Assembly (NCBI GenBank): GCA_023430975.1
Contig: JAEYYB010000072.1
Span: forward strand, 1 to 8,605
Reading direction: 5' to 3'
Source of the DNA: Bacillota bacterium
GTDB taxonomy: Bacteria > Bacillota > Clostridia > Acetivibrionales > DSM-2933
DNA: 8,605 nt
The notes under the pieces were generated by a model. It searched no databases. It had not been told where the DNA came from and saw only the letters and a list, made by a program, of their open reading frames with translations. The translations under genes and the position numbers were made by a program. Positions 1-5,285 of the stretch are shown here, piece after piece; the stretch's first letter is position 1, and every line of letters starts with the position of its first letter.

Positions 1-153
1 ATAATGGACTTATTTATATCATCATTACCAAAGGTCTTTAAGCAGCGGTTAAAACTTTGTGCTTGATTTGTATTAATTTTTCAAGGTTCATACCCATATT
101 TTAATGTGGGAAAGTTGAGTTAATAAATTAAATAAACAGTGAGGGGGATATTG

Positions 154-357
154 ATGGGATCTATTTTTATAGGCTTGTTGATGGGTGCTATAGGTATGGC
201 TTACTTTGTTTATGGTAAGAAAAGTACTGAATTCAACTTTTTAATTTTTGGGATAATACTAATGGTTTATCCATATCTAGTGAACAATGTAGTTCTGTCG
301 CTGGTACTTGGAATAATTTTTGCTCTATGCCCGTTTATTATTAAAAGATTTTTTTAA
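154..357 (+). CDS. Small two- to three-helix membrane protein (67 aa)
   Basis: I chose the ATG at 154. The in-frame GTG at 139 lies next to the purine-rich GAGGGGG (141-147), which makes a good Shine-Dalgarno site six bases before this ATG, so the longer form would have to translate its own ribosome binding site. A TTG at 151 is a less likely alternative. The 67 residues are almost wholly hydrophobic: a helix at about 2-20, a short basic loop GKK (21-23), and further hydrophobic segments at about 28-45 and 47-63, ending in KRFF. It resembles a widespread family of roughly 70-residue inner-membrane proteins of unknown function, sometimes labelled amino acid transport protein; that resemblance is from memory of the pattern MGxxxxGLxxGxxGMxYFxYGKK. 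It stands alone, converging on the pseudouridine synthase gene. Presence of the gene is likely; no function can be assigned. Confidence 0.72.
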   Translation: MGSIFIGLLMGAIGMAYFVYGKKSTEFNFLIFGIILMVYPYLVNNVVLSLVLGIIFALCPFIIKRFF

Positions 358-457
358 TTGCTTAATATTACTACCTATTATATCAAAGATGGGATTTGAT
401 GTAAGTTTTTGTATTACACCGCTGATATTCCCTGCCGGTGAAAAGTTGCTGTCTTAA

Positions 458-1237
458 TTATCTAAATAGCTTTTCAATTTCCAATTCTGTCAATGGCCTA
501 TAATGACCTTTGTCCAGAGATTCATCTAACATTAATCCTCCTATGGAAATCCTTTTTAAATATATAACATGGCAACCTACTGCCTTTAGCATACGCTTAA
601 CTTGGTGCTTACGGCCTTCTGTAATAGTAAGGTATCCCGATACAACCGGCTGATTATCAAGGTATGAATCTATATTGTTTAAATCCCCAATAAACATTTC
701 ATGTCTAAATTCTTTATAAATCCCATGTTTGCGAACTTCAATTTTTGCAGGCTTTGTCTGTTCTTCGTCTTTTCCAATATAAACTCCTTGTTCTAATTTC
801 TTTTTATCTTTGTCATCTAATGATCCTAAAGCCCAAAAATAATAAGTTTTTTCAACATGCTTTTGTGGGTACATTAATTTATGTTCAAATTCACCGTCAT
901 TTGTAAGCAACAACAATCCTTCTGTATCTTTGTCTAATCTGCCAACATGGAATACTCCTGCCATTTCAGCATTATTCAAGAAATCAAATATTGTTTTATT
1001 AACAGTATCTGTTCTTGCTGTAATATAGCCAGCAGGTTTATTAAACATATAATATACTTTTTCAATATAAGTCACTACTTTGCCATCATACTCAATAGTA
1101 TCAGAATTTTCATCAATTCCTACTGCGGGTTCTGTTATAATTTCTCCATTTACAGTAACCATGCCTTCTTTTATATAAATCCTAACATTTTTTCTTCTTC
1201 CAATCGAAGATTGTGCCAAAAATTTATCTAACCTCAT
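458..1237 (-). CDS. RsuA/RluB/RluF-family rRNA pseudouridine synthase
   Basis: This enzyme converts specific uridines of ribosomal RNA to pseudouridine in the cytoplasm. The 259 residues fit the family. An S4 RNA-binding domain fills about residues 1-60 and starts with MRLDKFLAQSSIG. The catalytic domain follows, with MFNKPAGYITA (64-74) and the signature HVGRLDKDTEGLLLLTNDG (97-115), in which D102 is the expected catalytic aspartate. Near the C-terminus GRKHQVKRML and ISIGGLMLD are also typical of this family. The target uridine (16S U516 as in RsuA, or a 23S site as in RluB/RluF) cannot be settled by eye, so I give no symbol. The start codon is ATG at 1237; the upstream ribosome binding site is weak (GAAAG about 14 bases away). 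It lies 93 bases downstream of a decayed gene on the same strand and may be read partly from that gene's promoter. Confidence 0.92.
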   Translation of the reverse strand: MRLDKFLAQSSIGRRKNVRIYIKEGMVTVNGEIITEPAVGIDENSDTIEYDGKVVTYIEKVYYMFNKPAGYITARTDTVNKTIFDFLNNAEMAGVFHVGRLDKDTEGLLLLTNDGEFEHKLMYPQKHVEKTYYFWALGSLDDKDKKKLEQGVYIGKDEEQTKPAKIEVRKHGIYKEFRHEMFIGDLNNIDSYLDNQPVVSGYLTITEGRKHQVKRMLKAVGCHVIYLKRISIGGLMLDESLDKGHYRPLTELEIEKLFR

Positions 1238-1330
1238 ATTTTATGACTCGCTTTCTTGTACCTATTACATGGATGACTATGTAGGTATGAAAAAACAGCT
1301 TAATCTACTTGTAACTATGGGCATTACAGG

Positions 1331-1571
1331 TCACCGAATATTATTTTTTAATACTACTGTTTTTGCAACTATATCATGTAAACCTTGTTTATTCTTAGTT
1401 ATTGCAACCATGATAAAGCCAATAAAAATAATAAATGCTGACACAATCTTAAATATATTTTTTATGACAGACTTCCCCATTGTTATTCTACTGCCATCAA
1501 CCACAATCACATAATACAGCTTCTTCTGGATTGATTAATCTACAGTTAGGACATTTTTTTGATTCACTCAT
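1331..1571 (-). pseudogene. Internally deleted zinc-ribbon / RDD-family membrane protein gene
   Basis: Two fragments of one gene lie head to tail in different frames. The first starts at ATG 1571 with an AGG ribosome binding site and encodes a short zinc-ribbon start: C7, C10, C21 and C23 in the pattern CPNCRLINPEEAVLCDCG. It runs into TGA at 1497-1499 after 24 residues. The second, shifted by one frame and open from about 1501 down to TGA at 1331-1333, encodes DGSRIT, a hydrophobic helix, then KNKQGLHDIVAKTVVLKN. The last motif closely matches the end of RDD-domain proteins, which typically finish GFIMxxxTxKKQALHDxIAxTxVV. A complete RDD domain has about three membrane helices, so roughly the first two are missing. 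One frameshift correction would not restore the gene; an internal deletion near 1499-1503 is the simplest reading. Zinc-ribbon plus RDD architecture is known in Firmicutes. A clear promoter remains upstream. Confidence 0.72.
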
Positions 1572-1599
1572 ATTGAACCTGCCAAATTTACTCTATCAT

Positions 1600-1628
1600 A
1601 TTATAAAATATATTAGACATAAGGACAA
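1600..1628 (-). promoter_or_regulatory. Sigma-A-type promoter of the decayed RDD gene
   Basis: Reading the minus strand, TTGTCC (1628-1623) and a perfect TATAAT (1605-1600) are separated by 17 bases, and the ATG follows after 28 bases. This is among the better matches to the housekeeping consensus in the window, yet it drives a broken gene. It may now serve mainly to transcribe into the downstream pseudouridine synthase gene. Confidence 0.6.
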
Positions 1629-1779
1629 TCAACATATCCCAAAATCATAATTTAGTAAAAGGAACATCTGTTATATAAAAATATTAAAATTGAATGCATT
1701 TACTTTTAAGTATAGCAGAAAACACAAGTGTTTCATTGTTTATATATATATCGAAATTTAACAAAATTAATAATTGCAC

Positions 1780-1808
1780 TTGCGTTTATCGATAAGTTAT
1801 GTTAAAAT
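1780..1808 (+). promoter_or_regulatory. Probable promoter of the cold-shock gene with long 5' leader
   Basis: TTGCGT (1780-1785) and TAAAAT (1803-1808) are spaced by 17 bases. An overlapping alternative uses TTGCAC at 1774. Transcription from here would give an untranslated leader of about 135 bases, which fits cspA-type genes, whose long leaders take part in cold-dependent expression. I do not see a recognisable cold-box sequence. Confidence 0.45.
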
Positions 1809-1951
1809 ATAAAAGAACTTAATTTATAGTTAATAATACAACACCAATATATTTCAATTAGTACTTAGTAAAGTATGTTTACATCGAGATTTTATTAGTG
1901 AATTATTACCATAAGTTTAAGAATTAAAAAATTTCGGAGGAACATATTATT

Positions 1952-2149
1952 ATGACTGGTACAGTAAAATGGTTTAATGGAGAAAAAGGATTTGGATTTA
2001 TTGTTGGAGAAGATGGAAAAGATGTTTTTGCACATTTTTCTCAAATAAATGCGGATGGCTATAAATCACTTGATGAAGGCCAAAGAGTTTCTTATAACGT
2101 GGTTAACGGACCAAAAGGAGCTCAAGCAGAAAATATTACTATTATTTAA
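1952..2149 (+). CDS. CspA-family cold-shock protein
   Basis: A 65-residue single cold-shock domain, the usual length for this family. These proteins are cytoplasmic five-stranded beta barrels that bind single-stranded RNA and DNA, melt RNA secondary structure, and help transcription and translation at low temperature or in stress. The start TGTVKWFNGEKGFGFI is diagnostic. RNP1 is KGFGFI (12-17) and RNP2 is DVFAHF (24-29), with the aromatic residues W7, F14, F16, F26 and F29 that stack on bases. The domain ends GPKGAQAENI, as expected. GGAGGA (1936-1941) lies 10 bases before the ATG, a strong but slightly distant ribosome binding site. The gene is monocistronic, with its own leader and a strong terminator directly after it. 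Which paralogue (CspA, B, C or D) it is cannot be told from one window, so no symbol is given. Confidence 0.97.
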   Translation: MTGTVKWFNGEKGFGFIVGEDGKDVFAHFSQINADGYKSLDEGQRVSYNVVNGPKGAQAENITII

Positions 2150-2175
2150 TTAATGAATGAATAATGAAATATTTT

Positions 2176-2215
2176 ACACCTTAAATAGTTTTCTATTTAA
2201 GGTGTTTTTAGTTTT
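2176..2215 (+). terminator. Rho-independent terminator of the cold-shock gene
   Basis: A perfect stem CACCTTAAATAG / CTATTTAAGGTG (2177-2188 with 2193-2204), extended by A2176-T2205, closes a TTTT loop and is followed by TTTTTAGTTTT. It begins 27 bases after the stop codon. On the opposite strand the same hairpin could help end the convergent cvfB-like transcript, but the U-run there is poor. Confidence 0.92.
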
Positions 2216-2261
2216 GAAGCAATTCAATCTTCGAATGGTCATTGATATGACTCAATTTGCT

Positions 2262-3101
2262 CTACCACATCATTTTTATACCTTCATTAGTGATCTCAAT
2301 TGCCCCCTCTTTCAAAAGTCTTCCTATAGCTCTTTTAAAGGCAGATTTACTCATGTTTAGCTCAGCTTTGATAAGTTCAGGAGAGCTGCTGTCATTTATC
2401 ATAAGAGTACCTCCTGATAATTTTAGCCTGTCCATTATTATCTGTGCATCACTCTCTATTTCAATATAAGCCTCTTTTCTAGTGCTCAATTCCAGTTTCC
2501 CATCAGGTTTGACTTTTTTAATCCTTACTACAATATTATCACCTTCAGAAAAATTACCATACAACTCCTTTTTAGGAATCAAACCCTGATACTTGTTGTC
2601 CACAGCAACAAAAGCTCCAAGCTCTTTACTTATACTATAGATGGTTCCACGGGCTTGATCATTTACTTTATATGGTGAATCAGTTCTTAATAAATTATAT
2701 ATATTCATAGTTGCACATAACCTGTCACTGCTATCGATATACAGTGCTACCAGATATTTGCCGCCTTTAACAACCTTGCCTACCTGTTCTCTGAAAGGGA
2801 GAAACAGATCTTTATCCAGCCCCCAGTCTAAAAACCCACCTATCCCAGTAGTTTCTACTACTGATAAAACTGCCATTTCACCAATTGTAAGCTTAGGTTT
2901 TTTTGTTGTAGATATCATTCTATCCTCAGAGTCCTTATATACAAAAACCTCTATTTCATCACCTATTGCAGCTTCATGGGGTACTTGATTTTTGGGTAAT
3001 AAAACGTCGTCATTGCCTCTATTACCTTTTACATTGAGATATAACCCGTTCTGTGCCTTTCTTATTACTTCCATCTTCTGAATTATTCCTAACTCTATCA
3101 T
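2262..3101 (-). CDS. cvfB: CvfB/YitL-family S1 RNA-binding protein
   Basis: The 279-residue protein has the length and layout of the CvfB (conserved virulence factor B) family: S1-like OB-fold modules followed by a C-terminal winged helix. In Staphylococcus aureus CvfB binds RNA and affects virulence gene expression; the role in other Firmicutes is poorly known. Visible marks are GGFLDWGLDKDLFLPFREQ (88-106), characteristic of the family's second module, a more canonical S1 repeat at about 140-206 (GTIYSISKELGAFV, then YQGLIPKKELYG), and a winged-helix region at about 218-279 (SKSAFKRAIGRLLKEGAIEI). The protein is predicted soluble and cytoplasmic. The start ATG at 3101 has AGGAAGAGG close upstream. 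The gene has its own promoter about 70 bases before the start and converges on the cold-shock gene. The family call is firm; the exact RNA targets are unknown. Confidence 0.9.
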   Translation of the reverse strand: MIELGIIQKMEVIRKAQNGLYLNVKGNRGNDDVLLPKNQVPHEAAIGDEIEVFVYKDSEDRMISTTKKPKLTIGEMAVLSVVETTGIGGFLDWGLDKDLFLPFREQVGKVVKGGKYLVALYIDSSDRLCATMNIYNLLRTDSPYKVNDQARGTIYSISKELGAFVAVDNKYQGLIPKKELYGNFSEGDNIVVRIKKVKPDGKLELSTRKEAYIEIESDAQIIMDRLKLSGGTLMINDSSSPELIKAELNMSKSAFKRAIGRLLKEGAIEITNEGIKMMW

Positions 3102-3175
3102 TTTATACCTCTTCCTATTTTGTTTGTTAACATTCTTGTACGCTGATCTTTTTTGCTAATAATTAAATACCCTTT

Positions 3176-3184
3176 ATTATACCA
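3176..3184 (-). promoter_or_regulatory. Extended -10 promoter of the cvfB-like gene
   Basis: On the minus strand the sequence reads TGGTATAAT, a perfect -10 with the TGn extension, which can make up for the poor -35 seen here (no good TTGACA match 17 bases upstream). Start of transcription would fall near 3169, giving a leader of about 68 bases. Confidence 0.6.
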
Positions 3185-3375
3185 TAAACCTGTAAGCTTA
3201 ATTAATTATAATATTACATATGAAACTTTCTTACTAATTCACATGAAATCCATCGCAATGCCAATGATTGATGATAGGATTATTATATAAATTCTTTATA
3301 ATTTATAACTGTACTTTTATACAAAAGTTACTTTATATTCATTATGGGATAAAATTTTTTGCAGGGTGTTTCAAC

Positions 3376-3435
3376 AATATAAGGCTGGAAGGAGATATGC
3401 AGAAAATCTAGCATATCCCCTTCCAGCCTTATATT
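3376..3435 (-). terminator. Long near-perfect hairpin after the anti-sigma gene, possible terminator
   Basis: The arms AATATAAGGCTGGAAGG (3376-3392) and CCTTCCAGCCTTATATT (3419-3435) pair over 17 bp. One A-C mismatch follows, then seven further pairs (GATATGC with GCATATC, 3394-3400 and 3411-3417), with a loop of 10 bases at 3401-3410. It starts 20 bases after the stop codon of the minus-strand anti-sigma gene, where a terminator is expected. However, neither strand has a U-run after the stem, so it is not a classical intrinsic terminator. It may instead protect the 3' end of the message, or be a dispersed repeat. Confidence 0.5.
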
Positions 3436-3454
3436 AAATTACTTTATCCATCCT

Positions 3455-4414
3455 TTAGTTATCATGCTTTGATTTATACTCATCGATGAAGTCTTCAACG
3501 AACTTTTTGGTTACTTCATAGTCAAAGGCACCAAGGTCAGTGCCGCCTTCATTTACATAACCAGCCTGGAAACGAAACCCGTCCATATCAAATCCAATAC
3601 TCTTCAGCTTAATAATACCTTTTGGCTGTTTTGTAATATCAGTATAAGCAAACTGTCCATCAAATACCTTTGGGTGATCAGCACTTACTTGTGCAGTATA
3701 TCTGCATTCTACACCTTTATATGAAAACTGGCTGATTTTTTCCTCATAAGTGGAATCATCCGTAAATGATTTTTCAATTGGTTTTGACATATGAATATAA
3801 AGCACATAATTACCAAAAAGTTGACCACTTTTTGAAAATGCCATTGTAAAATGTGTTTTTGAATTAAAGCCTTGAAGTCTTTCATCATTGGGATAATTTC
3901 TAAGTATTTCCATTAAGTCATCATTGCTTAATTGCAATAAGTCACTTGACTTTCCATTTAAGCTCATACCTATTTTTGCCTCTATCTTTTTAAATTCACC
4001 AAGCTTTTCCGGCACAAAAGGCTCGAAACCAAGCTTGTTAATTAGTTGATCTTTGGCGAATTCGTCTATATGTATTCCGCCGAAATTTAATATGGTCATT
4101 TCTTTTGTTGAGTCCTTTTCAACAATTTTATAGGAATCACCTTCTTTATTTAATGAAAATATAGTCTGAACTATATTGGAAGCAGTATTCCTTACATCCT
4201 CCGAAAATGCCATTATCCCTGTAAAGGCAATAACAACTGAACATATAGCTGTGGCAGCTATTCTAACAGAAAATCTCATGTTTTTCACCACTCCTTTTCT
4301 TTCCTGTTTTCGTGCAGCTTCTTCAATTGCCGCTTCTGTAATATTCTTTCCAGGGCTTATAGCTGCTCTTAGTTTTAGAAAACCGGACAATTCTTTGTCA
4401 AAATTATCATCCAT
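3455..4414 (-). CDS. Single-pass membrane anti-sigma factor
   Basis: The 319-residue protein has the topology of an ECF anti-sigma factor. The N-terminal part, about 1-48, is charged and cytoplasmic and would hold the sigma factor. One membrane helix follows at about 50-70 (VRIAATAICSVVIAFTGIMAF), then a long extracytoplasmic domain, about 71-319. There is no zinc-binding HxxxCxxC motif in the N-terminal region. The outer domain recalls the DUF4179/DUF4367-type sensor parts of clostridial anti-sigma proteins, but I cannot assign one with certainty. It lies 33 bases downstream of the ECF sigma gene, with AAAGGCGG nine bases before its ATG, so the pair is surely one operon. By analogy it keeps the sigma factor inactive at the membrane until an envelope signal causes release, often by proteolysis. 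The signal is unknown. Confidence 0.8.
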   Translation of the reverse strand: MDDNFDKELSGFLKLRAAISPGKNITEAAIEEAARKQERKGVVKNMRFSVRIAATAICSVVIAFTGIMAFSEDVRNTASNIVQTIFSLNKEGDSYKIVEKDSTKEMTILNFGGIHIDEFAKDQLINKLGFEPFVPEKLGEFKKIEAKIGMSLNGKSSDLLQLSNDDLMEILRNYPNDERLQGFNSKTHFTMAFSKSGQLFGNYVLYIHMSKPIEKSFTDDSTYEEKISQFSYKGVECRYTAQVSADHPKVFDGQFAYTDITKQPKGIIKLKSIGFDMDGFRFQAGYVNEGGTDLGAFDYEVTKKFVEDFIDEYKSKHDN

Positions 4415-4447
4415 TTATAAATACCGCCTTTCGGATTGCCATGATTA

Positions 4448-5038
4448 TTACCTGTAATAACTTGCTTTCTTTATATTTCTTCCTTCCATAAAGCTTTCTC
4501 TGCTTTCGTCTAAAGCATTCTCAAGCTTTTTACGCAAAACATTCCTTGCATAGTAAAGCCTGGTTTTTACTGTAGCTCTTAAGCTTCCTGTAACTTTTGA
4601 AATTTCCTCTATGGACATTCCATTAAAATAATGAAGTATAACAACTGTTTTTAGGTTATTGGACAGCCCATCTACAGCATTAATAACGCTTTGATTCATC
4701 ATTTCCACTTGAACTTCTTCTTCTGTGCTGTATTGAGTGATGCTTTCCTTAGAAAGTATATCATCAGGCACTAATTTTTCATGATTCTTTACCATTTTCC
4801 AACCTATCCGAGTGATCATTCTGTAAAACCATACATTAAAGGCTTCAGGACTCCTCAAGGTCTTTATTTGTTCAATGCAGCACACAAATGCCTCCTGGAC
4901 GATATCCTCTGCAAGTCCTCTTTTACCTGCTATAAGGTATGCCGTTCCAAAAGCTTTTTGCTCCATATGATTAAATAATTCTCTAAAAGCTTCTGAATCT
5001 CCTAGCTGACACTTTGTTACTGTTTCCTCAAGATTCAA
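4448..5038 (-). CDS. ECF-family RNA polymerase sigma factor
   Basis: An alternative sigma factor that redirects RNA polymerase to a small regulon. I start it at TTG 5038, because GAGAGGAG lies eight bases upstream and the protein then begins MNLEETVTKCQLGDSEAF, a typical ECF start. An in-frame ATG at 5125 would add 29 residues unlike the family and would begin upstream of the predicted promoter. The 196 residues show sigma region 2 at about 15-87 (AEDIVQEAF at 43-51, then SPEAFNVWFYRMITRIGW) and region 4 at about 117-172 (LSNNLKTVVILHYFNGMSIEEIS and a helix-turn-helix with VKTRLYYARNVLRKKL). Region 1 and region 3 are absent, as expected for ECF factors. A tail of about 20 residues, ending ASYYR, follows region 4. 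The next gene is its anti-sigma factor. ECF operons often control themselves, but the promoter seen here looks sigma-A-like. Confidence 0.92.
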   Translation of the reverse strand: MNLEETVTKCQLGDSEAFRELFNHMEQKAFGTAYLIAGKRGLAEDIVQEAFVCCIEQIKTLRSPEAFNVWFYRMITRIGWKMVKNHEKLVPDDILSKESITQYSTEEEVQVEMMNQSVINAVDGLSNNLKTVVILHYFNGMSIEEISKVTGSLRATVKTRLYYARNVLRKKLENALDESRESFMEGRNIKKASYYR

Positions 5039-5079
5039 TGTATCATCTCCTCTCAAAAAGGTACCTTTCATATATATAG

Positions 5080-5108
5080 AGCATAAAGGATTAAAAAGGT
5101 TTTGTAAA
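5080..5108 (-). promoter_or_regulatory. Probable sigma-A-type promoter of the sigma/anti-sigma operon
   Basis: On the minus strand TTTACA (5108-5103) and TATGCT (5085-5080) are 17 bases apart. Transcription would begin near 5073 and give a leader of about 35 bases ahead of the TTG start. This placement supports the shorter sigma protein, since the alternative ATG at 5125 lies upstream of it. No clear ECF-type promoter (AAC near -35, CGTC or similar near -10) was seen. Confidence 0.5.
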
Positions 5109-5197
5109 TTTTTAAAAAACTGCAATATATAATTATAATTTGAAATTCTATGAGTCAGGCAGGTAAAATTATATATGTAATTTATAGAATATTGTGT

Positions 5198-5241
5198 AAA
5201 TAAATGATAAAATAAATGATAAAATAAATGATAAAATAAAT
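5198..5241. repeat. 12-bp tandem repeat, about 3.6 copies
   Basis: The unit AAAATAAATGAT is repeated: 11 of its bases at 5198-5208, full copies at 5209-5220 and 5221-5232, and a partial one at 5233-5241. The copies are identical. It lies in the intergenic region between the divergent sigma operon and kinase gene and runs into the kinase promoter. Identical short copies can gain or lose units by strand slippage. Confidence 0.92.
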
Positions 5242-5255
5242 TGCTGTTTTATAAT
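5228..5255 (+). promoter_or_regulatory. Probable promoter of the PAS histidine kinase gene
   Basis: A perfect TATAAT (5250-5255) is preceded at 16 bases by ATGATA (5228-5233), a four-of-six -35 match that lies inside the last full copy of the 12-bp repeat and its junction. Transcription would begin near 5262, about 24 bases before the ATG. GGGGG (5275-5279) is the ribosome binding site. Confidence 0.5.
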
Positions 5256-5285
5256 GTATCAAATTAGTTTTTTTGGGGGCAACTA

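Larger units (their letters stand above)
1572..1951. other. Intergenic region between the decayed RDD gene and the cold-shock gene
   Basis: This 380-base stretch separates two divergent units. It holds the minus-strand promoter at 1600-1628, then an AT-rich part with no convincing ORF. A short dyad AAACAC-AA-GTGTTT lies at 1720-1733, followed by a plus-strand promoter at about 1780-1808 and a leader of roughly 135 bases for the cold-shock gene. The leader contains a small hairpin (TACTT-AGTA-AAGTA, about 1862-1875). Nothing else is recognisable. Confidence 0.6.
3102..3454. other. Spacer between cvfB-like gene and anti-sigma gene
   Basis: Reading from 3102, this 353-base AT-rich stretch holds the cvfB-like leader and extended -10 promoter, then about 190 bases (3185-3375) in which I see no supported gene, and finally the long hairpin 3376-3435. 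Only very short ORFs without ribosome binding sites occur, such as a 15-codon one starting at 3244. Confidence 0.6.

Noticed and set aside
1..66. Open frame from the left edge ending at TGA 64-66, possibly the tail of an upstream gene
   Set aside because: Only about 20 codons are visible, they match no family I know, and no terminator with a U-run follows. It cannot be told from chance.
90..112. Hairpin CCCATATT-TT-AATGTGGG as a terminator
   Set aside because: It has a two-base loop and a G-T pair, and is followed by AAAGTTGAG rather than a U-run.
358..457. Hairpin CACCG / CGGTG as terminator for the convergent genes at 154-357 and 458-1237
   Set aside because: The stem is only five pairs with a long loop and no U-run on either strand.
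1269..1514. Plus-strand ORF of 81 codons
   Set aside because: It is the antisense shadow of the decayed RDD gene, has no ribosome binding site, and its residues make no recognisable protein.
5125..5176. AT-only inverted repeat ATATATAATT / AATTATATAT between sigma and kinase genes
   Set aside because: Pairs of this kind are expected by chance in such AT-rich sequence, and no further support was found.
5198..5241. CRISPR-like or iteron array
   Set aside because: The repeats are 12 bp, directly adjacent without spacers, and sit in a promoter; there is no replication gene nearby.
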